The notes below the pieces were generated by a model. That model did not search any database. It worked only from the letters and a program-made list of their open reading frames with translations, and was not told where the DNA came from. The position numbers and the translations under genes were made by a program. A DNA stretch of 49,159 nucleotides from Oxalobacteraceae bacterium (GTDB taxonomy: Bacteria > Pseudomonadota > Gammaproteobacteria > Burkholderiales > Burkholderiaceae_D), in contig JAIXYM010000099.1 of assembly GCA_027490255.1 (NCBI GenBank), positions 1 through 49,159 on the forward strand, in the 5' to 3' direction. Shown in pieces: positions 41,295-49,159 of the stretch. Within the stretch, counting starts at the first letter, position 1, and every line of letters begins with the position of its first letter.

Positions 41295-41390
41295 GCGGCC
41301 TTTCCCCTCACTGCGCTGAAATATCGATGAAATATCCAGTCCAGCCTAGAATATGGCAAGATTTACAAAAATCAATGATGGAGACAAAGC

Positions 41391-42761
41391 ATGGCACGTT
41401 CTCTCGCCGCCGAAGCGGATGCGAAATTTCACTTTCACCCTTATACCCAGCCAAGAGATCTCGAAAAAAACGGAGCGCTTGTGGTCGTTGGTGGGCGAGG
41501 CGTGCATGTCACTGATGAACACGGTAAGGAATACATCGAGGGTATGGCCGGCCTCTGGTGTGCTGCGCTGGGTTTTTCCGAGCAGCGTCTGGTCGATGCC
41601 GCGCATCGGCAGATGCAGAAGCTACCTTATTACCACACGTTTTCCGGGAAAGTCTCTGGCCCTGTAACAGAGCTCGTTGAGGTCATGATGCGCTGGTCGC
41701 CTGTGCCGATGGCGCGCATCTTGTTTGCGAATTCAGGATCGGAGTCGAATGACACGGCGGTCAAGCTGGTTCGCTATTACCATAATGCCATTGGCCGGCC
41801 AGAGAAGAAAAAAATCATCGCGCGCGTTAAAGGCTATCACGGCGTGACGCTGGCGGCGGCGTCGCTCTCCGGCATTCCGACCATGCACAAGCATTTCGAT
41901 CTGCCGATGCCTGAGACTATTCGGGTCAGCTGTCCGCATCCCTACCAGTTTGCGAAATCCGGTGAGACGCCGGATGCCTTTGCCGAGCGTCTCTCTAGGG
42001 AACTGGAGGATACGATTTTGCGCGAGGGACCTGAGACCGTCGGCGCCTTCATTGCCGAGCCTGTGCAGGGTGCAGGGGGTGTGATTATTCCACCTCCGCG
42101 TTACTTTGATTTGATTCAGCCGATTCTGAAAAAATATGACATCTTGCTGATTGCCGATGAAGTAGTAAGTGGTTTTGGTCGTTTGGGTAAGGCCTTCGGT
42201 TCGGAAGTGTATGGCTTGCAGCCTGATTTCATTACGGTTGCCAAGATGCTGACCTCAGCGTACGTGCCTATGTCGGCACTCTATGTGAGCGACCGCGTTT
42301 ATCAGGCAGTGGCTGACGCCAGCGCCGAAGTGGGTGTGTTCGGCCACGGCTATACCTATGGGGGACATCCGGTGGCCTGTGCGGTGGCGCTGGAAGCCCT
42401 GAAAATCTACGAAGAGCAGGATGTGATTGGTCACGTCAATCGTGTATCGCCTCGCTTGCAGGAAGGGCTGAAAAAATTCAGTGATCATCCCTATGTGGGC
42501 GATGTGCGCGGTATGGGTTTGATCGCAGCCGTTGAACTCGCGGCAGATCCAGCGAGTCGCACGCCTTTTCCAGCCGAGAAGGGTGTGGCTCCTTATCTGG
42601 TTCGGCGCGCGCAGGAACACGGGCTCATTCTGCGTGCGATGGCAGGGGACATCGTCGCCTTCTCGCCGCCACTGATTATTTCGGACGCAGAGATTGATGA
42701 ACTGCTACTGCGCTTCGAGCGAGCGCTGGACGACACCACGGCGTGGATAAATAGCTGGTAA
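41391..42761 (+). CDS. Class III aminotransferase, probable putrescine/omega-amine:pyruvate transaminase
   Basis: This 456-residue PLP enzyme of the omega-transaminase group has MAGLWCAALGF (near 52-62), FANSGSESNDTAVKL (phosphate-binding region), KGYHGVTLAAASLSG, LLIADEVVSGFGRLG (Asp binding the pyridine nitrogen) and TVAKMLTSAYVP with the Schiff-base Lys. These match SpuC-like putrescine-pyruvate aminotransferases and beta-alanine:pyruvate enzymes. The nearby ydcSTUV importer and patD-like dehydrogenase favour a polyamine substrate. GGAG precedes the ATG at 8 bases. It converges on the LysR gene. Confidence 0.88.
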   Translation: MARSLAAEADAKFHFHPYTQPRDLEKNGALVVVGGRGVHVTDEHGKEYIEGMAGLWCAALGFSEQRLVDAAHRQMQKLPYYHTFSGKVSGPVTELVEVMMRWSPVPMARILFANSGSESNDTAVKLVRYYHNAIGRPEKKKIIARVKGYHGVTLAAASLSGIPTMHKHFDLPMPETIRVSCPHPYQFAKSGETPDAFAERLSRELEDTILREGPETVGAFIAEPVQGAGGVIIPPPRYFDLIQPILKKYDILLIADEVVSGFGRLGKAFGSEVYGLQPDFITVAKMLTSAYVPMSALYVSDRVYQAVADASAEVGVFGHGYTYGGHPVACAVALEALKIYEEQDVIGHVNRVSPRLQEGLKKFSDHPYVGDVRGMGLIAAVELAADPASRTPFPAEKGVAPYLVRRAQEHGLILRAMAGDIVAFSPPLIISDAEIDELLLRFERALDDTTAWINSW

Positions 42762-42793
42762 TGCTCTGCTAATTCGCTGCTAGTCGTATTGCG

Positions 42794-43705
42794 CTAGCGT
42801 CGCGCATTGCTGACCGGATTGCGCGCCAATTGGATGAATTGATCAATCACATCCCGATTGCGCGCGCCACGTCGACGCACCAGCCCGATGTCCGTGCCCG
42901 GAATCGCATCACGCAGCTTTCTGACCTCGATGCGCTCGGCGTCCAGCGTCCACCGACGGTAAAGGAAGTCTGGAAGAATCGATATGCCTGCACCCACGCC
43001 CACCAGTGAACGCACCGCTTCGAGCGAGCTGGTGCGCAATTTCACATCGGGCGTGAGTCCCTGTCTTCGCCACAAGGCTCGCTGCATGTCCTCGATACGA
43101 TCGGCCTCCAGCACGATCAATGGCGTACCGGCACACAGGGCGAGTGTCAGTTCGCCGTGCTCTGCAAGCGGGTGATTGGACGACATCCAAACGCGATTGG
43201 GCGAGGTTGATAGTGTTTCCACCTGCAGCGCCTGCTCATCCAGAGCGTTGGCGACCATTAGCGCGATGTCCACTTCGCCATTGATCAGCAGGTGCTCAAG
43301 GAAGGGCGGCGAATCCTCAAGTATGTCGATCTTGACGCCGGGGTAAGAACGCTGGAATCGCGCGACGAGGTCGGCAAGGCAGTAGCCGGCCATCAGGCTG
43401 GTCACGCCGATGGTGAGAGATCCTGTCAGCTCATCCTTCTCATCGTGATTGATGGCGCCAGCCTGCATCACGGCCGAGATGACCTGACGCGCCTTGGCCT
43501 CGAACCGGTAGCCGGACTGCGTGAGCTCCATGCCGCGGGGCAGGCGCTCGAACAACGGGGTGCCCAGCGTTGTTTCTAATTCCTGAATACTTTTGGTCAG
43601 CGCGGACTGGGCGATATTCACCAGTCGCGCTGCTGCAGCAATGGAGCCTGCGTCACAAACGGCCAGAAAGTAGCGGAATTGCTTTAATGTGAAGTGTTTG
43701 CTCAT
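42794..43705 (-). CDS. LysR family transcriptional regulator
   Basis: This 303-residue protein has an N-terminal winged helix-turn-helix (about 4-63: FTLKQFRYFLAVCDAGSIAA and AQSALTKSIQELE). A LysR effector domain (about 90-295) follows, with GSLTIGVTSLMAGY at its start. It is divergent from the ydcS-type operon and convergent with the aminotransferase gene, so it probably controls one or both in response to an amine or its breakdown product. An ATG four codons upstream (43717) is also possible. A candidate T-N11-A operator lies in the divergent promoter region. Confidence 0.9.
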   Translation of the reverse strand: MSKHFTLKQFRYFLAVCDAGSIAAAARLVNIAQSALTKSIQELETTLGTPLFERLPRGMELTQSGYRFEAKARQVISAVMQAGAINHDEKDELTGSLTIGVTSLMAGYCLADLVARFQRSYPGVKIDILEDSPPFLEHLLINGEVDIALMVANALDEQALQVETLSTSPNRVWMSSNHPLAEHGELTLALCAGTPLIVLEADRIEDMQRALWRRQGLTPDVKLRTSSLEAVRSLVGVGAGISILPDFLYRRWTLDAERIEVRKLRDAIPGTDIGLVRRRGARNRDVIDQFIQLARNPVSNARR

Positions 43706-43738
43706 TGTTATCGGCATACTATGCAGCAGAATAAGAGC

Positions 43739-43765
43739 ATCTCAAAGACCTATCTCAAAAAGAGA
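43739..43765. promoter_or_regulatory. Candidate LysR-type operator
   Basis: TCTCAAAAAGAGA (43753-43765) is a T-N11-A inverted repeat with arms TCTC/GAGA. ATCTCAAAGA (43739-43748) repeats its left side 13 bases upstream. The site lies 34-60 bases from the lysR start in the divergent region shared with the ydcS operon, where LysR proteins typically bind. The motif is short, so chance remains possible. Confidence 0.45.
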
Positions 43766-43926
43766 AAGCGACCTGTTTAAATATTGAACTTTTCGGTTTT
43801 CAGGGTCAAGAGATAACGTAAGCTCACTGTGTGCAGGCGGGTATCTACCCATTTGCTGGGCTTTGCATCAGTAGATAGCAAAAAAATAATGAACGAGCTG
43901 GCTACCAAGATAACCGGAGAGACGAT

Positions 43927-45087
43927 ATGAGCACTTTGAAGCGAACTGCAGCTGCATTGACTCTGACAGCATTTACTGGCGCGACCTTTGCGCAGGCACC
44001 TTTGCAGAAAGTCGGCAAGGGCGAGGGACAGGTGGATATCGTCGCCTGGGCTGGTTACATCGAGCGCGGTGCGACCGACAAAGCATTCGACTGGGTGACC
44101 GAGTTCGAAAAGAAAACCAGCTGCAAGGTCAATGTAAAAACAGCCGGTACCTCGGACGAGATGGTCGCGCTGATGAATGAAGGCGGTTTTGATCTGGTGA
44201 CTGCCAGTGGCGATGCATCATTGCGTCTGATTCGCGGCAAGCGCGTGCAGCCGATCAATGTCAGTCTGATCCCCAGCTACAAGACGATCGATCCACGGCT
44301 GCAGAAAGCGCCATGGCACTACGATAACAACACGCACTACGGCGTGCCCTATCAGTGGGGCTGGAATGTGCTGATGTATAACACCAAGGTATTCGGCAAC
44401 AAGAAGCCTACCAGCTGGAGCGTGGTGTTTGAAGAGCAGAAACTCCCTGATGGCAAGAGCAACAAAGGTCGCGTACAGGCCTTCGATGGCCCAATCTATA
44501 TCGCGGATGCGGCGCTCTACCTGAAAAAGAAAAATCCTTCCCTGGGCATCAAGGATCCCTACGAACTGAATGAGGCCCAGTACAAGGCCGCGCTTGATTT
44601 GCTGCGTGGACAACGCAAACTGGTTGGCAAGTACTGGCATGATGCATTCGTGCAGATCGACGACTTCACCAACGAAGGTGTGGTCGCATCAAGCTCATGG
44701 CAGTTCCAGGCGAATATACTCGGTTCGAAGAAAGCCCCGATTGCAACCGTGGTGCCTGAAGAGGGTGCATCTGGTTGGGCTGACAGCACGATGATGCACG
44801 TGGATTCCAAGCACCCGAACTGCGCGTATATGTGGATGGAGCATTCGCTCAACACCAAGTTGCAAGGTGATTTGTCTGCCTGGTTTGGCTCGGTGCCTGC
44901 AGTGCCTGCGGCCTGCAAAGGTAACAAGCTGCTGACCGATCAGGGTTGCGCGAATCAGGGCTATAACGACTTCGACAAGATCTCGTTCTGGCGCACGCCG
45001 GTTGCTCAGTGCAAGACCCAAAACAACCAGTGCGTCCCGTACCACAAGTGGGTGTCTGACTACATCGCGATTCTCGGCGGTCGTTGA
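43927..45087 (+). CDS. ydcS: Polyamine-type ABC transporter substrate-binding protein (YdcS-like)
   Basis: The 386-residue product has a Sec signal peptide (about 1-22, ending TFAQA) and then a type II periplasmic binding protein of the PotD/YdcS group. WAGYIERGATDKAFDWVTEF, TSDEMVALM, DLVTASGDASLRLI, PDGKSNKGRVQAFDGPIYIA and the ending DYIAILGGR are nearly those of E. coli YdcS. It should bind putrescine or a related amine in the periplasm. Several Cys lie in the C-terminal third and may form disulphides. A strong hairpin separates it from the ATPase gene. Confidence 0.92.
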   Translation: MSTLKRTAAALTLTAFTGATFAQAPLQKVGKGEGQVDIVAWAGYIERGATDKAFDWVTEFEKKTSCKVNVKTAGTSDEMVALMNEGGFDLVTASGDASLRLIRGKRVQPINVSLIPSYKTIDPRLQKAPWHYDNNTHYGVPYQWGWNVLMYNTKVFGNKKPTSWSVVFEEQKLPDGKSNKGRVQAFDGPIYIADAALYLKKKNPSLGIKDPYELNEAQYKAALDLLRGQRKLVGKYWHDAFVQIDDFTNEGVVASSSWQFQANILGSKKAPIATVVPEEGASGWADSTMMHVDSKHPNCAYMWMEHSLNTKLQGDLSAWFGSVPAVPAACKGNKLLTDQGCANQGYNDFDKISFWRTPVAQCKTQNNQCVPYHKWVSDYIAILGGR

Positions 45088-45098
45088 TTTAAGCTTCT

Positions 45099-45132
45099 CC
45101 TGTCGACCCGCAGTCAGCTGCGGTTCGACAGG
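45099..45132 (+). other. Intercistronic hairpin after ydcS
   Basis: A 15-base stem with one mismatch (arms 45099-45113 and 45118-45132, loop TCAG) follows the binding-protein gene. No T-run is present. Such hairpins usually protect the upstream mRNA and give an excess of binding protein over permease. Confidence 0.7.
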
Positions 45133-45150
45133 GCGACCTGGAGTGTCTCA

Positions 45151-46164
45151 ATGGCGCATGCTGTCAGCCTGAGCGGGGTATCGTGTGTCTTTCATTCGGG
45201 CGGCCGCGCAGTTAAAGCGGTAGACGATGTCAGCCTAGATATTCAGCCAGGCGAATTCTTTACCTTGCTCGGGCCTTCGGGTTCGGGCAAGACCACGTGT
45301 CTCAGAATGATTGGCGGGTTTACCCGTCCGACCTCGGGAACGCTCAGCATTCACGGCGAGGTGGTGGATTCTCTGCCGCCTTATCTCCGTCCGGTGACGA
45401 CGGTCTTTCAGGATTACGCGTTATTTCCGCACATGACAGTGCTGGATAACGTCGCCTATTCGTTAATGGTGCGGGGCGTTGCAAAATCTGTGCGCGAGAA
45501 GCGCGCAAGCGAATTGCTTGAGCTGGTGAGATTACCGGACATGTCATCGCGCAAGCCCGCGCAGTTATCAGGCGGTCAGCGTCAGCGTGTGGCGCTTGCC
45601 AGAGCATTGATCAGCGAGCCCAAGGTTCTTTTGCTTGATGAGCCATTGGGTGCGCTCGATCTCAAGCTGCGCGAACAGATGCAGGTTGAACTCAAAGAGC
45701 TGCAACGCCGCCTGGCCATTACCTTTGTGCTGGTGACGCATGATCAGCACGAGGCACTCTCCATGAGCGACAGGATCGGTGTGTTCAATCGGGGTCGTCT
45801 TGAGCAGATCGATACACCGACTGGCTTGTATGAGCAACCGGCGACGCGTTTTGTTGCTGAGTTTCTCGGCGCAGCCAATGTGCTTGAAGCCGATGCTGCT
45901 CAGCAGCTGACCGGTAGCGCAGCAGCGATGATTCGCCCTGAGCGCATCCGTCTTGGGGCAGAGCAGGGCGCGCGCGTTCGCGGCGTTGTTCAAACTCTGC
46001 AGTATTTCGGCTCTTTTTGGCGTGCGAAAATTCAATGCGATCAAGGTACCGCACTGATCGCTGACTTGGCGATCGACAGTGTACTGCCGGCTGCCGGTGA
46101 GACAGTGCATCTGCATTGGGACGATTCTGCGATTCATCGTTTGAATGAAACGGGTATGAGATGA
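45151..46164 (+). CDS. ydcT: ABC transporter ATP-binding protein (YdcT/PotA-like)
   Basis: The 337-residue ATPase has Walker A GPSGSGKTT (near 41), the Q-loop TVFQDYALFPH, signature LSGGQRQRVALARAL, Walker B VLLLDEPLGALD and H-loop VTHDQHEA. A C-terminal TOBE-type domain (about 245-335) follows, as in polyamine, spermidine and sugar importers. It energises the importer made of the two following permeases. Its ATG has GGAG 7 bases upstream, and its stop overlaps the next start (ATGA), which indicates translational coupling. Confidence 0.93.
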   Translation: MAHAVSLSGVSCVFHSGGRAVKAVDDVSLDIQPGEFFTLLGPSGSGKTTCLRMIGGFTRPTSGTLSIHGEVVDSLPPYLRPVTTVFQDYALFPHMTVLDNVAYSLMVRGVAKSVREKRASELLELVRLPDMSSRKPAQLSGGQRQRVALARALISEPKVLLLDEPLGALDLKLREQMQVELKELQRRLAITFVLVTHDQHEALSMSDRIGVFNRGRLEQIDTPTGLYEQPATRFVAEFLGAANVLEADAAQQLTGSAAAMIRPERIRLGAEQGARVRGVVQTLQYFGSFWRAKIQCDQGTALIADLAIDSVLPAAGETVHLHWDDSAIHRLNETGMR

Positions 46165-47120
46165 GTGGGGCAGGGCTGCCAGCCATGCAGCTTGGACATC
46201 GTTCCGCGGCGAGTTTTGGTGACCGCCTGTCAGCGGCTTTGTTTCAGCGTCAAAGTATGTTGTTGCTCATTTTGCTGATACCACCGTTATTGTGGTTCGG
46301 CGTGATTTACCTTGGCTCGTTGTTCAGTTTGCTGGCGCAGAGTTTTTTTCGGCTGGATGATTTTTCCGGCACGATTGTGTATGAAGTGGGACTGCAGAAT
46401 TTTGTTGCGTTGTTCGAGCCAGCAAATCTGGATGTGATTCGTCGCAGTGTCATCATGGCGACCATGGTGACGCTGACCAGCGTCGTGATTGGTTTTCCGA
46501 TAGCTTATTTCATGGCGCGCTATGCGCGCGGCAGCACCAAGGCGATCCTGTATGTCGCTGTGATGCTGCCGCTCTGGTCGAGTTATCTGGTACGGCTTTA
46601 TGCCTGGAAGCTGCTGCTGGCCAAAGAGGGTGCGATTGCCTGGCTCGTCACGCAGTGTCATTTGGAGTGGATGCTCGAAGCGATACTATCGACACCGGTA
46701 ATCGGTGGTAACTCTCTGAGTTTTTCTTCGCTCGGTACCTTCATGGTGTTTGTATATATGTGGTTGCCGTTCGTGATTTTGCCCATACAGGCATCGATAG
46801 AGCGAATTCCGGCTTCGGTGCTGGAAGCCTCGGCTGATCTGGGTGCGCCTCCTCGTCGTACCTTCTGGACGGTGATTCTGCCGCTGGCGATGCCCGGAGT
46901 CGCTGCGGGTTCAATTTTTTCGTTTTCGCTGACGCTGGGTGATTACATCATTCCGCAGGTGGTAGGAAATTCCACGCTCTACATCGGACAAGTGGTGTAC
47001 CGGCAGCAGGGTCTTGCGGGTAATTTGCCCTTTGCAGCCGCATTTTCCATCGCGCCGATTCTGATCATTGCGATCTACTTGTGGCTAGCCAAAAAACGCG
47101 GTGCTTTCGATGCGCTCTGA
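46161..47120 (+). CDS. ydcU: ABC transporter permease (YdcU/PotB-like)
   Basis: This 319-residue protein has six predicted membrane helices, the first at about 35-58. The EAA loop [21 protein letters not shown] (near 225-245) contacts the ATPase. Sequence such as [18 protein letters not shown] is characteristic of PotB/YdcU permeases. It overlaps the ATPase gene by 4 bases upstream and the next permease gene by 11 bases downstream. Confidence 0.92.
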   Translation: MSGAGLPAMQLGHRSAASFGDRLSAALFQRQSMLLLILLIPPLLWFGVIYLGSLFSLLAQSFFRLDDFSGTIVYEVGLQNFVALFEPANLDVIRRSVIMATMVTLTSVVIGFPIAYFMARYARGSTKAILYVAVMLPLWSSYLVRLYAWKLLLAKEGAIAWLVTQCHLEWMLEAILSTPVIGGNSLSFSSLGTFMVFVYMWLPFVILPIQASIERIPASVLEASADLGAPPRRTFWTVILPLAMPGVAAGSIFSFSLTLGDYIIPQVVGNSTLYIGQVVYRQQGLAGNLPFAAAFSIAPILIIAIYLWLAKKRGAFDAL

Positions 47121-47925
47121 GACCTATCACCTGCCGCGCGCATCAATGGGCTTGAAACTAGCTACGCTCGGCGGCGTGCTGTTTCTGCATGTGCCGCTCG
47201 CATTGATCATTTTGTATGCGTTCAGCAGTGAAGATAAGAGTTATGTTTTTCCACCGCCTGGCCTGACCACGCAGTGGTTTGCTGTCGCGCTTGCGCGTGA
47301 GGATGTCTGGAGTGCAGTGGGGCTCTCGGTGCAGGTTGCTTTGTGGTCGACGGGTATTGCGCTGATCTTGGGTACCTTTGCTGCCGGCGCGCTGGCACGC
47401 TTTCGTTTTTTTGGTCGGGATGCGATTTCCCTGCTGTTGATCTTGCCGATTGCCTTGCCTGGTGTTGTCACTGGCATTGCCTTGCGTTCGGCTTATCACG
47501 CTGCCGATATTCCGTTCAGTTTCTGGACCATCGTGATTGGTCACGCTACCTTTTGTGTTGTGGTGGTCTACAACAATGCGGTGGCAAGGCTGAGACGGCT
47601 GAGTCCATCGCTGCTGGAAGCCTCAATGGATCTTGGCGCCAATGCGTTTCAGACTTTTTATCATGTGATCCTGCCTCAGTTGGGCTCGGCGCTGCTTGCA
47701 GGTGCGTTGCTGGCCTTTGCATTGAGCTTTGATGAAGTGATCGTGACCACTTTTACTGCAGGCCAGCAAACTACTTTGCCGATCTGGATGTTGCAGGAGC
47801 TCATACGGCCACGACAGCGGCCTGTAACCAATGTTGTTGCAGTCTTCATCATTGGTCTGACATTTGTACCGATTATTGCCGCCTACTGGCTCACCCAGGC
47901 AGGCGACGACAACGCCCGAAAATAA
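47110..47925 (+). CDS. ydcV: ABC transporter permease (YdcV/PotC-like)
   Basis: The 271-residue protein has six predicted membrane helices. The EAA loop is [20 protein letters not shown] (near 176-195). [15 protein letters not shown] sequence ([16 protein letters not shown]) is the typical PotC/YdcV C-terminal segment. ATG at 47110 was preferred to a GTG three codons upstream. It completes the four-part importer and is followed after 23 bases by the aldehyde dehydrogenase gene. Confidence 0.92.
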   Translation: MRSETYHLPRASMGLKLATLGGVLFLHVPLALIILYAFSSEDKSYVFPPPGLTTQWFAVALAREDVWSAVGLSVQVALWSTGIALILGTFAAGALARFRFFGRDAISLLLILPIALPGVVTGIALRSAYHAADIPFSFWTIVIGHATFCVVVVYNNAVARLRRLSPSLLEASMDLGANAFQTFYHVILPQLGSALLAGALLAFALSFDEVIVTTFTAGQQTTLPIWMLQELIRPRQRPVTNVVAVFIIGLTFVPIIAAYWLTQAGDDNARK

Positions 47926-47948
47926 CGCTGACAAAAGGAGATAAATCC

Positions 47949-49159
47949 ATGGGACATCCTGCTGACAACTCGATCAGTTTTCCTACTGCGCTGTTGATTG
48001 ACAATCACGCCGAGCAAGGCGAGGGGGCGATCGAAGTGGTGATCAACCCCGCGACGGGCGCAGCGCTGTGTAACGTGCCTGAGGCATCGCCCGAGCAAGT
48101 GTCGCGCGCGGTTGCGGCGGCTGAGCGTGCGTTTGCTAGTTGGTCGCAGACCACGCCGGGTGAACGATCCGGCCTGCTGCTATCACTCGCATCCGCCATC
48201 GAGAATCATGCTGAAACCTTTGCACGTCTAGAGTCGCTTAATTGCGGCAAGCCTTACGATAGGGCGCTTAATGACGAGATACCTGCGATCGTTGATTGTT
48301 TCCGTTACTTTGCCGGTGCCGCGCGTTGCATGAGCGGCACCGCGGCAGGCGAGTATCTGAGTGGCCATACCAGCATGATCCGGCGCGATCCGGTGGGCGT
48401 CGTGGGTTCCATCGCTCCATGGAATTACCCAATGCTGATGGCCGCATGGAAGGTCGCCCCAGCAATCGCTGCCGGCAATACGGTCGTGCTCAAGCCCAGC
48501 GAGCAGACGCCGCTGACTGCTTTGTACTTTGCGCAGCTCGCGGCCAGTATTCTGCCTCCCGGTGTGCTCAACGTTATCTGCGGCAAGGGCATGAGCGTCG
48601 GTCAGCCGCTGGTCGAGCATCCTAAAGTGCGCATGGTATCGATTACGGGTGATGTTGCGACGGGTCGCAAGATACTGCAGGCTGCATCAGGTACCTTGAA
48701 GCGCACGCATCTGGAGCTAGGTGGCAAAGCGCCCGTCATCGTATTGGATGACGCGGACATTGCTTCTGTCGTGGATGGCGTGCGTACCTTCGGTTATTAC
48801 AATGCGGGTCAGGATTGCACGGCTGCCTGTCGTATCTACGCTGGACCAAAGATTTACGAGAAGCTGGTGGCCGACCTGACGCTCGCTGTCTCGACCATCA
48901 AGGCAGGTGCGCAGGAAGAAGAGGGTGTGGAGATCGGACCTTTGATTTCTGATCGTCAGCGCAACCGCGTTGCCAGTTTTGTCGAACGTGCTCAAATGGC
49001 GGGGCATATGCAGGTGACCACCGGTGGCAAGGTGCGTGCTGGCGCTGGCTTTTTTTATGAGCCCACCGTGATCGCGGGTGCCTTGCAGGAGGACGAGATC
49101 GTTCAGCGCGAAGTATTCGGTCCAGTCGTTTCGGTTACGCGCTTCGACGATGATGCGCA
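47949..49159 (+). CDS. patD: Gamma-aminobutyraldehyde dehydrogenase-like aldehyde dehydrogenase (3' truncated by window edge)
   Basis: The frame is open from ATG 47949 (AAAAGGAG about 7 bases upstream) to the window end, giving 403 codons of an expected 475-500. NAD(P) aldehyde dehydrogenase features are IAPWNYPMLMAAWKVAPA (near 155), LKPSEQTPL, LELGGKAPVIV with the general-base Glu, NAGQDCTAACR with the catalytic Cys, and REVFGPVVSV. The NAGQDCTA and SGEY-like segments match YdcW/PatD and related betaine-aldehyde-type enzymes. As the last visible gene of the ydcSTUV operon it should oxidise 4-aminobutanal from putrescine transamination to GABA. Confidence 0.9.
   Translation, partial: MGHPADNSISFPTALLIDNHAEQGEGAIEVVINPATGAALCNVPEASPEQVSRAVAAAERAFASWSQTTPGERSGLLLSLASAIENHAETFARLESLNCGKPYDRALNDEIPAIVDCFRYFAGAARCMSGTAAGEYLSGHTSMIRRDPVGVVGSIAPWNYPMLMAAWKVAPAIAAGNTVVLKPSEQTPLTALYFAQLAASILPPGVLNVICGKGMSVGQPLVEHPKVRMVSITGDVATGRKILQAASGTLKRTHLELGGKAPVIVLDDADIASVVDGVRTFGYYNAGQDCTAACRIYAGPKIYEKLVADLTLAVSTIKAGAQEEEGVEIGPLISDRQRNRVASFVERAQMAGHMQVTTGGKVRAGAGFFYEPTVIAGALQEDEIVQREVFGPVVSVTRFDDDA

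Noticed and set aside
41276..41515. 79-codon frame with AAGGAGG upstream, overlapping the aminotransferase gene
   Set aside because: Spacing of 12 bases is long and most of the frame lies inside the aminotransferase gene. Kept only as a possible leader, not as a gene.

Overview
The window looks like a chromosomal segment of an anoxygenic phototrophic proteobacterium, most likely a betaproteobacterium (Burkholderiales-like). The main evidence is an LH2 light-harvesting operon (pucB, pucA, pucC) near the left end whose alpha subunit carries a long C-terminal tail of the kind I recall from Rubrivivax. Supporting evidence is a soxYZ pair, a single-chain pyruvate carboxylase, and a small membrane protein of a type I associate with Burkholderiales. 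The taxonomic call is an inference. No rRNA, tRNA, CRISPR array, insertion sequence or prophage structural gene was recognised.

Layout. 1-3.96 kb: the 3' end of a TonB-dependent receptor, then a control region with two TGT-N12-ACA palindromes (PpsR/CrtJ type), pucBA, an intercistronic hairpin, pucC, a 35-residue membrane peptide and a terminator. 3.9-8.0 kb: a membrane-anchored TAXI-type binding protein, an altronate/galactarate dehydratase, and a divergent 2-keto-4-pentenoate hydratase-like enzyme. 8.1-22.3 kb: a cell-envelope island with two lytic transglycosylases, an MBOAT O-acyltransferase, an acyltransferase-3/SGNH fusion, five further SGNH/GDSL proteins, a secreted protein of unknown function, and an apparently unrelated thrH. 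22.4-25.6 kb: a secreted alpha/beta hydrolase and a 7TM-DISM/SpoIIE phosphatase receptor.

25.6-34 kb: a mixed region with an MFS transporter, a degenerate (p)ppGpp-hydrolase-like HD protein, CapA and NlpC/P60 proteins, a MobA-like nucleotidyltransferase, a six-repeat secreted protein, small unknowns, soxYZ and a zinc alcohol dehydrogenase. 34-41.2 kb: pyruvate carboxylase, an EamA transporter, a cytochrome P450 and a Tat-lipoprotein alpha/beta hydrolase. 41.4 kb to the right edge: a polyamine module with a class III aminotransferase, a LysR regulator, a ydcSTUV-type ABC importer and the start of a patD-like aminobutyraldehyde dehydrogenase.

How the parts may work together. The puc segment should build a peripheral antenna under redox/light control. 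Its alpha subunit has Phe44-Leu45 where B850 antennae have Tyr-Trp, so a blue-shifted (B800-820-like) LH2 is predicted. The envelope island combines an MBOAT protein with SGNH proteins that carry a large domain inserted after the nucleophile block (as in Ape1/PatB) and with lytic transglycosylases, which are blocked by glycan O-acetylation. It is therefore a good candidate for an elaborate peptidoglycan or envelope-glycan O-acetylation/deacetylation system. The right-hand module should import putrescine-like amines and convert them through the aldehyde to GABA.
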